The translations under genes were made by a program, and so were the position numbers. Positions 50,573 to 58,041 of a stretch of 64,000 nucleotides of DNA are shown here, in pieces. How positions within the stretch are numbered: the first letter of the stretch is position 1; each line of letters opens with the position of its first letter. Location: contig OZ024897.1 in assembly GCA_964017195.1 (NCBI GenBank), positions 8,445,951 to 8,509,950 on the forward strand, given 5' to 3'. Source of the DNA: Siderastrea radians (lineage: Eukaryota > Cnidaria > Anthozoa > Scleractinia > Rhizangiidae). Under the pieces are notes generated by a model. That model was not told the origin of the DNA. It ran no database searches and saw nothing but the letters and a program-made list of their open reading frames with translations.

Positions 50573-51353
50573 TAATAATAATGAACAAGTACCCCGAGGG
50601 GCTTTTCAACTGCCTTGTTGTAAAGATAAAAAAAATGATAAAAACATCTTGGGTACTTACATATGTGGAGGTAATTCATACAAGTTTTCTCCGCGATATT
50701 TCTCAATGACATCTTGGCTATAAATTGGCAGATTCTTGTATGGATTCACTGAAACGACCACTGTTCCAATGTATGTCTGTACGGCGGAAGAGAATAAGTG
50801 TTCAAAAGGCTATGTACTAAAGCTATTTACATGTTATAAAACTTTTAACTATAATTATCTAGATATGATGTTTACCCAGCCGGTGAAAATGAAAATATGG
50901 AATTTTAATCGTGCGGTTCAGCAATTGATCAATGATAATCTCTAATTCCATTTTATGTAAGCTTAAGTCTTAATAATACAACTAAAGCTCTTAGAGTTAA
51001 AATGACAGTCACAGTTATAAAGCTTCGAATGTTTAGAGATAAAATGAGAGCCAGAAAATACAGCTAAGATTCTTTACAACAACTTTTGCGTTCCATAAGA
51101 TTTAGGCAAAAAGAGCTCAACTGGATGAAAGTGACATTCAAATTGCATGTCCACATCAACAAACCATGAAGATTATGCTACGCTGAATTTCACTATAGAT
51201 TCAACTTTTACCTTCCCGTGTACTTACATAAATCAAGCTGGATTTGAAGCGCTTCCTTAAGTTTTCCAGGAATGCATCTTCGCTCTGAAAGTCCTCAAGA
51301 AGAACAAAATCCTGCACCCCGATGCGATCTCTTGCCTGAAGTTCGCTCTCCAT
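21604..51353 (-). CDS. MYO1C-like: Unconventional myosin-I heavy chain, Myo1c/Myo1h-like (35 exons, complete)
   Basis: Minus-strand exons (high-low): 51353-51228, 50776-50661, 49472-49378, 49009-48906, 48698-48618, 47330-47261, 47089-46980, 46735-46517, 45106-45035, 44075-43956, 43841-43771, 43513-43408, 42334-42254, 41252-41161, 40796-40751, 40175-40127, 39527-39481, 38805-38725, 38432-38327, 37054-36937, 36788-36748, 35885-35813, 35223-35147, 32938-32785, 31679-31625, 30672-30568, 29893-29810, 29008-28946, 28247-28173, 27529-27463, 26629-26559, 25841-25744, 23861-23808, 23416-23371, 21621-21604. All junctions are GT/AG and in phase: 2,991 bp, 996 residues, close to vertebrate Myo1c. Motor: P-loop GESGAGKT (105-112), switch [10 protein letters not shown] (157-165), switch II DIYGFE (384-389), actin-binding [12 protein letters not shown] in the exon starting at residue 563. 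Then three IQ motifs and a lipid-binding TH1 tail. The family links actin to membranes as a slow, tension-sensing motor. The start [20 protein letters not shown] matches the family N-terminus. The last 18-bp exon is the least certain. Confidence 0.95.
21683..21728. repeat. (AAC)n(AAT)n microsatellite
   Basis: AAC triplets pass into AAT triplets, followed by looser AT-rich sequence to about 21775. It lies in the last myosin intron. Confidence 0.9.
23121..23337. mobile_element. MITE, CCCTTTAAGCCCCAATA family, copy 3
   Basis: Begins CCCTTGAAGCCCCAATATTA and ends GCTATTGGGGCTTAAAGGG. The interior is collinear with copy 1 (ATTCTCCCCACTCTTCTCC, TTACTAGTTGGGAGAATTTG, TCTCGTGACCTGTAAGTTTG). It sits 34 bp downstream of the donor of the penultimate myosin exon. 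Confidence 0.85.
24405..25328. mobile_element. Pogo/Tigger-like non-autonomous element, with a nested MITE
   Basis: Ends CGGTGGACTCCCAATAGCTG and (complement) CAGTTGATTCTCAATAACCT are imperfect inverted repeats, both flanked by TA, as expected for the Tc1/mariner-pogo group. Subterminal ACCTTCAAGG and CTTGAAGT words also pair. The element is interrupted at 24452-24893 by a separate palindromic MITE. A relative is present at 36221-36711. Confidence 0.6.
24456..24889. mobile_element. Palindromic MITE with TTAA target duplication
   Basis: The 434-bp element begins AGTGCACCTAACCCCAAAAT and ends with the reverse complement, flanked by TTAA at 24452-24455 and 24890-24893. Most of its length folds on itself (for example GGGCATGGGTCTA against TAGACCCATGCCC). 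TTAA duplication suggests mobilisation by a piggyBac-type transposase. It is inserted inside the pogo-like element. Confidence 0.8.
27141..27391. mobile_element. MITE with 9-bp target duplication (CATTCTCG ends)
   Basis: Inverted ends of about 65-70 bp: CATTCTCGCCCCCAGAACTG at the left against CAGCTCTGGGGACGAGAATG at the right, continuing through GATCCTTTTGACCAGCGCCA. Flanks 27132-27140 (GAAGAGTCG) and 27392-27400 (GAAGAGTTG) match at 8 of 9 bases. A 9-bp duplication and long inverted repeats suggest a Mutator-like origin. In a myosin intron. Confidence 0.8.
27560..27784. mobile_element. MITE, CCCTTTAAGCCCCAATA family, copy 4 (TTAA-flanked)
   Basis: Starts CCCTTTAAGCCCCAATAGTG and ends CTGCCTAAAGGG, with TTAA at 27556-27559 and 27785-27788. 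A short palindrome (AAGTCAAGTGAATTAAATTC and its complement) lies inside near 27631-27660. It lies 31 bp upstream of a myosin exon. Confidence 0.85.
27908..28024. mobile_element. Short element with GGGGTACCCCC / GAGTACCCCCAAGC ends
   Basis: Inverted ends GCTTGGGGAGGTACCCCC and GAGTACCCCCAAGC. The interior has CACACCCAGCCAAAATCTCA, shared with the longer elements at 30861-31318 and 57593-57905. A deleted member of that family. Confidence 0.5.
28085..28113. repeat. (ATG)n microsatellite
   Basis: About nine ATG/GAT triplets in a myosin intron. Confidence 0.85.
28610..28800 (-). mobile_element. tRNA-derived SINE, copy 1
   Basis: On the minus strand the head (GGCTTGTTAGCTCAGTTGGT at about 28796, then GGTTCGAATCCCATACAAGC at about 28722) has canonical A and B boxes of a tRNA gene. 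The self-complementary CTGAATTTTTTTCAGG and a unique body follow. A second copy with the same head and the TGAATTTTTTCAGG hairpin lies at 44130-44345. Transcribed-strand orientation matches the host myosin gene. Confidence 0.75.
29064..29110. repeat. (AAC)n microsatellite
   Basis: A run of about 15 AAC/CAA triplets. Confidence 0.95.
29287..29330 (+). ncRNA. Possible degenerate hammerhead-like motif of a retroelement
   Basis: The sequence has a six-pair stem-loop (GATCGT/ACGGTC around TGA) followed at once by GAAACGTC, and preceded by a TGAAAATGA word. The arrangement resembles the stem II plus GAAA part of hammerhead ribozymes carried by Penelope-like elements, but the canonical CUGAUGA is not intact. 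No reverse transcriptase is adjacent. Best read as an element tail of unknown activity. Confidence 0.25.
30861..31318. mobile_element. GGGGGTACT-ended MITE-like element
   Basis: Starts CCGAGAGGGGGTACTCCCTC and ends with a GTAACCCC-containing segment followed by a G-run. The interior repeats the phrase CTAGAACAGGGT several times. The GTGTGCTGCCCAGTCC and ATCCAAAATCTACTGCAGTAA words near the right end are shared by the family. Non-coding. Confidence 0.5.
32165..32365 (-). mobile_element. tRNA-derived SINE (GGTGTAGTGGTAAGCGCG head)
   Basis: On the minus strand the head, 32362-32299, has an A-box (GTGGTGTAGTGGTAAGCGCG) and a B-box (GTGGCTCGAGGCCC) in tRNA spacing. The body contains ATGCTAGTCC and AGTATTGCTACTTCCCC words shared with the tandem array at 20977-21310. 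A body-only relative sits at about 31960-32110. Confidence 0.7.
32409..32753. mobile_element. MITE, GCTGTTACACGAGGCAAT family, copy 2
   Basis: Ends GAGCACTGTTACAGAGGGCA and (complement) AGGTGCTGTTACGCAGGGCA, with subterminal TTGCAACTTG palindromic words as in copy 1 (1284-1564). It lies 32 bp downstream of the donor of the IQ-motif exon. Confidence 0.65.
33266..34865. repeat. Exact 25 x 64-bp tandem array in a myosin intron
   Basis: Twenty-five consecutive units, each exactly 64 bp, begin GGG(C/T)ACCACACCTTTTCAA, continue TTTGCTGAGCCTAAATCAGG and end GGGGTGCTACAAAAA. Unit length never changes. Variation is confined to a few sites: C or T at position 4 (T makes GGTACC), CTGAGCCT / CTGAGCTT / CCAAGCCT, GCATA or GTATA, and ACACC or ACATC. 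Degenerate half-units continue to about 35010. The array lies between the converter/lever exon (35223-35147) and the IQ exon (32938-32785). 64 is not a multiple of three, so the frames through it are not coding. Confidence 0.97.
36221..36711. mobile_element. Pogo/Tigger-like non-autonomous element, copy 2
   Basis: Left CAGTTGGTCCCTGGTAACTC and right GAGTTATCAATGGTCCAGTT are imperfect inverted repeats. Subterminal words (AACCTTCAAGG, TTACAGTAAATG, AAATCAATTTTAGTTTG) are shared with the element at 24405-25328. Non-coding. Confidence 0.5.
37521..37597. repeat. Short imperfect palindrome
   Basis: GTTGACATCTTTATAAACTC at 37521 pairs with GAGTTTTTAAAGATGTCAAC ending at 37597, with a loop of about 35 bases. 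Probably a tiny foldback element in a myosin intron. Confidence 0.6.
38037..38242. mobile_element. MITE, CCCTTTAAGCCCCAATA family, copy 5
   Basis: A diverged copy, TTTAAACCCTAATATCAGCA to CACTCCTAGGGGTTAAAGGG, followed by TTAA. Interior (ATTCTCCACACTGTTCTCCA) is collinear with copies 1 and 3. Confidence 0.7.
40737..40750. repeat. (CA)n run forming a myosin splice donor
   Basis: On the minus strand exon 15 ends ...AGAGAG and the intron opens with a pure GTGTGTGTGTGT run, so the 5' splice site is the first GT of a microsatellite. Confidence 0.8.
40934..41125. mobile_element. MITE, CCCTTTAAGCCCCAATA family, copy 6 (right end lost)
   Basis: Starts TTAACCCTTTAAGCCATAAC and contains the family interior (CAAATTCTCCTTACTAGTTC, GAAATGTATGGAGAACAGTA), but the right inverted end is missing. 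It stops about 35 bp from a myosin exon (41161-41252). Confidence 0.65.
44130..44345 (-). mobile_element. tRNA-derived SINE, copy 2
   Basis: Head on the minus strand: GGCTTGATAGCTCAGTTGGT then a decayed B-box (GATTTGAATCCTG), followed by the CTGAATTTTTTCAGG hairpin, as in copy 1 at 28610-28800. A partial duplicate of its tail (GAGTGAAGATATGAAATAAT) follows at about 44425. Confidence 0.7.
45576..45954. mobile_element. GGGGGTACT-ended MITE-like element
   Basis: Ends CCATCCCAGGGGGTACTTAG and (complement) CCCATGGGGGATACTTAAGT. The interior has T-rich repeated phrases (TTTTTCTGGCAGACT twice). Non-coding. Confidence 0.5.
46768..46837. mobile_element. 70-bp minimal pogo-like MITE
   Basis: CAGTGGAACCTCGATTTAAC at the left is perfectly complementary to the right end over about 23 bp, with a 24-bp spacer, and TA flanks both sides. 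The CAGTGGAACCTC-type end is typical of pogo/Tigger elements. It ends 31 bp upstream of the 3' end of the intron before myosin exon 8. Confidence 0.85.
47680..48330. mobile_element. Inverted AT-rich repeat with AATAAGCGCCC-type ends
   Basis: The left part has CCGTAGTTCCTCAAATAAAT, GCCCACGCTCTAATAAGCAC and further AATAAGCGC words. The right part has AAGCGCCCAGGCGCTTATTG followed by GAGGAAATACGGTA, complementary to the left end (TACCGTAGTTCCTC). This gives inverted ends at about 47667 and 48331. Interior non-coding. In a myosin intron. Confidence 0.55.
50515..50583. repeat. (AAT)n microsatellite
   Basis: About 20 AAT/ATA triplets with a few interruptions, 78 bp downstream of the donor of myosin exon 2. 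Confidence 0.95.
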
Positions 51354-52628
51354 GGCTGCAGCTCAACAACTGTGTCATGCAGTCACCAAGGCGGAAAAGA
51401 AGTTTGCGTTACGGCTGGACGCTAAATCACAAAGGAATGACTTTTAAGAGACAACATTTACGTAATCTCCATTCACGGATTTCGTATTCAGGGTCGAAAA
51501 ATTACAAATCCCTCCAAAGTAGTTCAGACGCCGCACGAATGTTTGGCAGGGCAAAATGACCAACCTTCTAAGCCCGCAGGCGCAAGTGCTAACATTTTAC
51601 GACCCCGGGAAATATCTAAATGGACAACTGTCTCGCTTCGATACCGATAAAGTGTCACGATTCAAGTGCTAGAATTTATATATTCCCCTTACCGGCTCTG
51701 CTTTTGTCTGAAATTTTCTTCCTTTCAAGGAGATGCGTAGAGACAAGTTCTGATACAGAAAGCAATATTTGCTTTCGGGGCTGATGTGGGGTTAAGCCCC
51801 GCCAAATATTAGTGTTCACATGTAAACCAATCACATGCTATTGTTACACACGATTTCCGGTGCAACGTATCCCTACATCTAAGACGGCCTTTATATGGTT
51901 ATTTTTGGTTTTTCATGCCGGAAAATGGTTATGGGTTGCAATGAATACTCATATCGATATCACAGGACTAGGGGCAGGGAAAGCTAAAATAAATATCAAT
52001 GTGCTACAATTCGGTGGCTTAATTTTGCCTTTTCATACGTATACAGTAAATTGTTTTTTGGTTTGTTTTGTTTTGTTATTTTTTGTTTTGCTGAAAATCT
52101 CCTCAAACTGGTATCTCGTTAATATTGTCCCCGGACGATACTTCCAAGCCATTTCATGTCCTGTCCTTTCTATAAGCTATGATGTAAGCGAATTTTGGAA
52201 ACCGCAGTTATGCTCGGGTGATGATGTCCAAGGGCGTGGTTCTGTTTTGGTCTCCTTATCTCTTCGCTTCTGTCTGCCCATTACATTTGATACCTTTTCT
52301 TTGGAAGAAACCGAAATTCTGAAACGAAAAGGAAAGAGCAATAAATGATTTTAGGTTTTTCATCTTTAACGGTATTTTTAAAATTTGTGTATTCATATTA
52401 GTTATTTAAGGACTTTTCCAATTTCTCTTTCATTTATTTCAATTCTTTCCCGGATTAAAGAAGAAATAACCTATCTCCAAAATGCTCTTATTTTTGTCGT
52501 ATCATAGAGCTTTCTGTCCCCTCCCCCTTCCTTACTGGTGCTTGAATTTGTCCTTCCCACCCCTCCCCACCCAAACTTCCCGACCAGTTAAAAACTGCCG
52601 GAGATCTGGGACGGCAGACATAACAAAC
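51354..52628. promoter_or_regulatory. Shared upstream region of two divergent genes
   Basis: The myosin start (51353, minus) and the small membrane-protein start (52686, plus) are head to head, 1.33 kb apart. The sequence on both flanks (51360-51700 and 52130-52700) has more CpG dinucleotides than the surrounding introns. No TATA box at a convincing position was found. Promoter function is inferred from the arrangement. A 178-codon frame at 51812-52348 crosses the middle but has no recognisable domain. Confidence 0.45.
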
Positions 52629-52685
52629 ATGGCCGCCAGCAACAAGCAAATTACACTTGTTTACGTCAACCGATCTCCTTCTTAA
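52629..52685 (+). CDS. 18-codon upstream ORF abutting the next start codon
   Basis: ATG at 52629 in a strong context (A at -3, G at +4) opens a frame MAASNKQITLVYVNRSPS that stops with TAA at 52683-52685. The next three bases are the ATG of the 111-residue protein. The main start has a T at -3, weaker than the uORF start. Either this is a translational control uORF allowing reinitiation, or transcription starts downstream of it. Confidence 0.45.
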   Translation: MAASNKQITLVYVNRSPS

Positions 52686-53021
52686 ATGGAACTTATTCGT
52701 CACTTGGAGCCGTGGTTCAGTTCGTGGAGCTTTTGGCTCGATCCTGTACGTATCTTCTCGAACACAACCGTAAAATATGACCTGTTAAAAGAGAATATTG
52801 TTAACCTTTGGAGATCCGATGACTGGCAAATTCGTTTGTCGTGGTTCCTTTTGATTTGTACGGCTTTGAACGTTATCTTCATCAGCATAGCATGGAATAT
52901 TTATAGTGATACAATATCAAACATGTTCTTTAACAGATCAAGATCCCCAGTACATCAGAGATCAAAGACTAACGTTTTGTCAAGCAGCATGGAAGACTTA
53001 ATAGTTAAGAAAATTCAGTGA
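52686..53021 (+). CDS. Small single-pass membrane protein, uncharacterised
   Basis: An intronless frame of 111 residues. It has an aromatic N-terminal region (EPWFSSWSFWLDPVR), a helix-like polar stretch, one clear hydrophobic segment (about residues 51-71, LSWFLLICTALNVIFISIAW) and a basic, serine-rich tail with RSRSPVHQRSK and ending MEDLIVKKIQ. The composition and the head-to-head promoter arrangement with myosin support a real gene, but I do not recognise the family. Topology and location are not assignable beyond one membrane span. The start is the first ATG of the frame, directly after the uORF stop. Confidence 0.6.
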   Translation: MELIRHLEPWFSSWSFWLDPVRIFSNTTVKYDLLKENIVNLWRSDDWQIRLSWFLLICTALNVIFISIAWNIYSDTISNMFFNRSRSPVHQRSKTNVLSSSMEDLIVKKIQ

Positions 53022-53191
53022 GGTTAAAAATGTTATTACACGGTGTGCATTGATCATGGGTCATTTTATTGGGTTGCGAATATGTAAACATCGGGTAATA
53101 TGATGGTTGTGGTGACAGTTGAGTTGTGTGCTTGTGACTGCTGCTGACCCAGGCAACGAGATGATATTTACGTAGTTACAGAAAACAACTG

Positions 53192-53192
53192 G

Positions 53193-53277
<85 letters not shown>

Positions 53278-53316
53278 GGTGGTGGTGATGGTGATGATGA
53301 TGATGATGATGATGAT
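53192..53316. repeat. (ATG)n/(GGT)n microsatellite
   Basis: A 125-bp run of ATG/GAT triplets with a central GGT block. The long His or Ile runs on the other strand are artefacts. Confidence 0.95.
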
Positions 53317-53576
53317 AACAGTTGTGGGGGTGGTCGTGGTTGTGATGTGACAAGGTAATAACTGAGTCATTTTTAGAGAACAATGGCAACAATGTGATAG
53401 CCCTTTTGTTGACCACATGATCTGTTAAGTCTAACTTGAGATGACCAAGTATCAACTGGTAGTCATGTCCATTCAAGAACAAAAACTCACTTTCATGTCC
53501 CAAGAAAAATGTTTTGCTGAGATGAATAATAAAATAAAATAACAAATCACTAATCTTTGAGTGTCAAAGTATTTAG

Positions 53577-53691
53577 TAGCCTGCGAAAACAGCCGCCTCT
53601 CTGCGCTCCAGCTGCTTGCTGCGTTTGCGTCTCTCCCCTCCGAATGTGGCAAGTGGCTGGAGCACAGAGAGGCGGCTGTTTTTGCAGGCTA
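53577..53691. mobile_element. Foldback MITE with perfect 9-bp target duplication (TAGCCTGCGAA family), copy 1
   Basis: The 115-bp element begins TAGCCTGCGAAAACAGCCGC and ends GCGGCTGTTTTTGCAGGCTA, with arms of about 35 bp (CCTCTCTGCGCTCCAG / CTGGAGCACAGAGAGG). Flanks 53568-53576 and 53692-53700 are both AGTATTTAG. The 9-bp duplication and palindromic structure fit a Mutator-like MITE. Confidence 0.9.
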
Positions 53692-53869
53692 AGTATTTAG
53701 CACTGTTGCTAACTGGGGACACTGTAAACCTCTGAAAGAAACATTTTAAACAACATAAACATTTTCCAAAACCCTAACTGGTGGGAGGCTTAACAGATGG
53801 CTATTTATTTTCAAACATGGCTAAGGAATTGAACATGATGATCTTCAGTCTCCCCGATTAGTAGTGCAC

Positions 53870-54015
53870 ATGTGTATGGCTATAAGATTGAGACTATAAT
53901 AAAGTTGTTTGTTTGTTTGTTTGTTTGTAACGCAAATTCAAGTGGTGAGAGAGGAAGACTTGAACCCGTGACTTCGGGATTACAAGTCCAGTGCCCTAAC
54001 CACTCGGGCATGCTG
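53870..54015 (-). mobile_element. tRNA-derived SINE (Thr-like head)
   Basis: On the minus strand: GCATGCCCGAGTGGTTAGGG (A-box), then ACTTGTAATCCC and CGGGTTCAAGTCTTCC (B-box), ending in a (CAAA)n tail at about 53908-53927 on the plus strand. The anticodon-loop position reads TTGTAA as in tRNA-Thr(TGT). Confidence 0.7.
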
Positions 54016-54282
54016 CCTACCCAAAGGTAGCGGGTCTAGAACTATCCTGGGTGCCAAAGGCTTTTCTCGCATGCTTGAATTAACTGAAAATATGATCGGC
54101 CTTCGGCCAACGTCTGCTCCTCCAATACATGCTATGGGAGCCTCTGGTACCCTGGGTAGTTGAGAACTAGCTGACAGAGTAGAATTGATGACTTTTGCAT
54201 AAGAAAAACTATCTCAGCACAAGAAAGCAATATTTATTTTTAAATGAATGTGCTGCAAATTATTGAAATTCAGTCATTTGAA

Positions 54283-54370
54283 TAGCCTGCGAACGGACAC
54301 ATATTTCCCGCTGTCATTTCTCTTGGGGGAGAAAAACAACAGCCGGAAATATGTCTGCATTCGCAGGCTA
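54283..54370. mobile_element. Foldback MITE, TAGCCTGCGAA family, copy 2
   Basis: The 88-bp element begins TAGCCTGCGAACGGACACAT and ends ATGTCTGCATTCGCAGGCTA, with pairing arms (ATATTTCCCGCTGT / ACAGCCGGAAATAT). Flanks 54274-54282 (TCATTTGAA) and 54371-54379 (TCATTTGGA) match at 8 of 9 bases. Confidence 0.85.
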
Positions 54371-54379
54371 TCATTTGGA

Positions 54380-55917
54380 GGTCATCTTTATGGATTGCAC
54401 GGTCAACAACATGATTATCACATGGTAATATTTCAGTTGCCTCTGGTTCAAACAGCTATTTTACCACTGACTTTGATAGTAAAGTACATGTAGGCCTCTC
54501 TTGCAGAAAAAATGAAACAATAACCAGTGGCAGTGAAGAAAATTGTTGCTTTTAATTATTTTAAAATAAACTAATGTACAATGTAAACATTTCCATAAAA
54601 CAAATTGATAAATAACACTACAAATTTCAGATGCTGAGTATTTATTGATGGTTTAGTTCTCGTGAAATTGCTTTCATGCAGCAGAAACAAGTGGAAAAGT
54701 TCCCATAATGGTAGCTTCTACATATAAAGCCTAAGGTTTTTAAGAAAAAAAAAACCTACTCAGTCTAGTAGAGGACTTTATCAGTAATCTTGCAAAAAAT
54801 CTTGATTTAAAATAATTAATGATAAATATTGCTATAATGGTGTCTTTCTGTTTCATTGAAACAGACATCATAAATTTTTAAAGGTGGTCTTGATATGCCA
54901 CCAACATGCTTGCAACATTTAGACCTGCACATAAATTTGTAAAAAACATGGCCTTCAGTTTAGGGTTCTTTTATTTTTGCCTGTTTCAGGCATTCGTGCT
55001 GCCCTGGTGCTGCTACTGGGGAGCAGCATAAAGAAAGAAAAAGTGAGCATAAAAAATCAGAGAAGGTTATATATGGAGAAGAGATACTGCCTTTTTATAG
55101 CTCTCATGTGTTGTTGCTTCTCACTAATCCTGTTCCCCACTCTTGGTTGGGGCAGGGGGGGGGGGGTTGACCCATGTTTGGGGGTGCCACCAAGGGTTTG
55201 GACCCCAACCCTGTTTGGGAGAAAAAAAAACCTGGTACACCCTAGGTAGGCCAACACTCCCTATTCCCGGTCCCTGTTTACGACACTTAATAGGAAAAAT
55301 ACACACTCATGAAGGGTGCCACCAAGGGTTTGGACCCAGTCCCTTTTTTAGAAGAGAAAAAACTAAGCAACCCTGTGTAGGCCAACACCCTCTATTTCAG
55401 GCCCCTAGCTGTTTACGACAAAAAGGCAAAATACATTTTCTTGTTTTACGTAATTTTAAAGTGTTTTAAAACTGGCAAATGTCTCTGATCTAGGCTTGCT
55501 AAATACTGTATAAACTAAATTTAATGACAACAATAATTTTGTGCAACCATACTTACCCTGTTTAGAACAGATTCAGACCCATTTAGTAAAGACTAGCACA
55601 AAAGTAAACCCTGTTATAAAAACCATACCCTGCCATATAGGCCATATAAGGGAGTCTCTCCCATTGTCTAGATCTGAACACCAGGAACAGGCTAATAAGT
55701 TTTTATAAACAAATTTTATTAAACCCTCCATAACCCTCATAAATATCTACAAGCCACTTATCCCTAAATCTAATGTATGTAGTGATGTATACATATCATG
55801 TCTTTAATAATGTTATTAACAAATACTGTACATTAGTTAAATATAAATGGAATCTTTTTGTTGCTTTTAAATACAATGCAAAAATCTATATTTAAATATT
55901 TATTACAAGAAAATAAA
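54380..55917. other. Intergenic stretch, repeats only
   Basis: No gene is seen. A duplicated block of about 130 bp (GGTGCCACCAAGGGTTTGGACC at about 55183 and 55315) with G-runs lies at 55150-55440. The remainder is AT-rich, with several AATAAA words on the minus strand that could serve the EF-hand gene. Confidence 0.5.
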
Positions 55918-55923
55918 TTTATT
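55918..55923 (-). terminator. Polyadenylation signal overlapping the stop codon of the EF-hand gene
   Basis: On the minus strand the end of the coding region reads CTATGAATAAA: the last A of the TGA stop (55925-55923) is the first A of AATAAA. A second AATAAA lies at 55904-55899. Use of either would give an extremely short 3' untranslated region. Confidence 0.45.
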
Positions 55924-58006
55924 CATAGAACTTCTAAAATCTTTCTCACTGTTGGATTTACCTGAAAAAAAGAAGGAAGAAATAACATTTATTTACAAAT
56001 TCAGCACTGATGTATTTGGTGATGGCATATTTTGGAATTCATTGGTCTATTCTGTGAAGTGGTCAGACTTCCCTTGTCTGTAAATAGCTAAATGATCCTG
56101 GTTGTAGAAGTCACACTGTGATATGAGGTTTAAATCTGTTTGCAAGAAGGTCAGTCTAAGTGGCTATTTTTTGTCTGTTATACACCTTCCATTAAAAAAA
56201 GTTCAAGGTAAACAAACTAAAACATGAACTGAGGACTTAAAGGTTTGACTTGTTTTTAGTTGTCAATCCAGGTTTCTAGTTAGTGTCAAACCTTTTACCT
56301 CACTATGTCAACTCCTGACTACAACTACTTAAGCTAAAACACGAATGTTGAATGCTGGTTAGGACGATCTTGCATGAACCAGTCTGGCCCAACACCTTAA
56401 GAGGTCAAAATCATGCCAACAGTAATGCCAAAGGTCGGAGGTTTGTTTGTTTTCAACAGAATAGCACCAGGTGGCCCTGTACTGTGGTTGCACAATAAAA
56501 ACTACAAATTCCAACTTACAGGAAATCCGCTCAGCTTGGATTTGAGGCCACAAAAGTCCGCTTCCTCTATGACTTCCTTTGAACTATATACACTGTTCTT
56601 TTCTGTGATTCTAGAATGAGAAGTGACATAAACCCATCATTGTACTGTAAGCTTCTGAAGTTGCATGAATTTCAAAACTAAAGTGAAGAGTGGTTTATAT
56701 CATGAAGACTTACTGAGTCTCTGAGAAGAGTAACCTTTCTGAAAATGCTGCAATTGCTGAGAACTGTGCCAGGTTAAAAGTAGACTTCTCATTTCCTTCC
56801 ACCATCTGTACACAGACAAAAATGCAAAAGACTTTTTTAAATGGCACACTTTACACTATCTCTCAAAGTGAATGCATTATAAATTGAAAACAGCATAATT
56901 ATATAAAATGGCCATTTTTGTTGATCTGTGAGTTTGAAAGGTCACCTAATTTAAAAAATAATAAAAATTATTAACAATTATCAGACTTAATGTTTAAGCT
57001 GGGCATTTTAATTACCTCTATAAGTTTCTTTACTTGTTCTGTAGTTATGGAGTCCACATGAATTTCCTTTAAGCCTCTATCCATCTCCTATTACATAATT
57101 ATAACACAATGTTAAAGCCACTGTAATGGCTAATCTTGTCAGTTAATGCACTGGTAATATAAGGATTAAGAAAAAGTAGATCACAATTTAGTGGTGAAAT
57201 TCTTTATTGGCAGTGATATTAAATGGAAAGGACACCATTCTACATGTACATTAGGACGGGCTAATAGCAGTTATTGACCTAAGTAAAAAATAATTAATGA
57301 TGATGGTGATGTTGATGATGATGTGATGACCATGACAATCGATGAAAATAATTTAATAATGGCTCTGAGTTTGAGTTCCCTTAAGTATCTAAGTTTATAG
57401 GCACATGATTAAACATTTAGCTTTCAGATGGCTTAGTGTCACTAGTACGTACTGCTTACCATCATTCATACTGGAACTTAACAAGTCTTGAACTTACATG
57501 TATCTTGAAGTCAACTCGTGCAGCTCAATTTGAACAGAACACAAACTTATCGATGTCTCAATGCCAACTGACAATGACAGTGGTGATGGAAACCCCGGGG
57601 TGGGTACTTCCTAGTAATAGGCTAATGGGGATGTGCTGCTGGATGGGATCGCATTTTCACGACTGGATTTACTATAATGGGGTTGCATTGTCAATAGGAG
57701 CTCATAGAGTTACTAGAATGGGGTCACACATTTGCGAGATTTCAGGGGTAAGTACATTCCGGCAAGTAGGGATTTGGGGCATATTTGCCCAAAAGTGACT
57801 AACATGGGGTCTATAATTGGCTACAGAGTAGACTATAATGGGGTAGGGGTTTGGAGAGGCGAGCGGTACATACCCAGCAAAAATTGACCTGAGTACCCCC
57901 CCCGGGATGGAAACACAATGATTTATGGTGATTGGTGATCGTCAGCTGATGGTGATGATGATGATCATGATTGGCAATGGTGATCATGACTGTGATGGTA
58001 ATGGCC

Positions 58007-58041
<35 letters not shown>

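Noticed and set aside
51812..52348. 178-codon open frame between the divergent genes
   Set aside because: It has no recognisable domain, crosses a T-rich low-complexity run and shows no splice context. Probably chance, though the length is unusual.
53168..53545. Poly-His 125-codon frame
   Set aside because: A product of the (ATG)n repeat read on the minus strand.
57436..57798. 120-codon frame
   Set aside because: Runs through a hAT-like MITE with an 8-bp duplication; not a gene.
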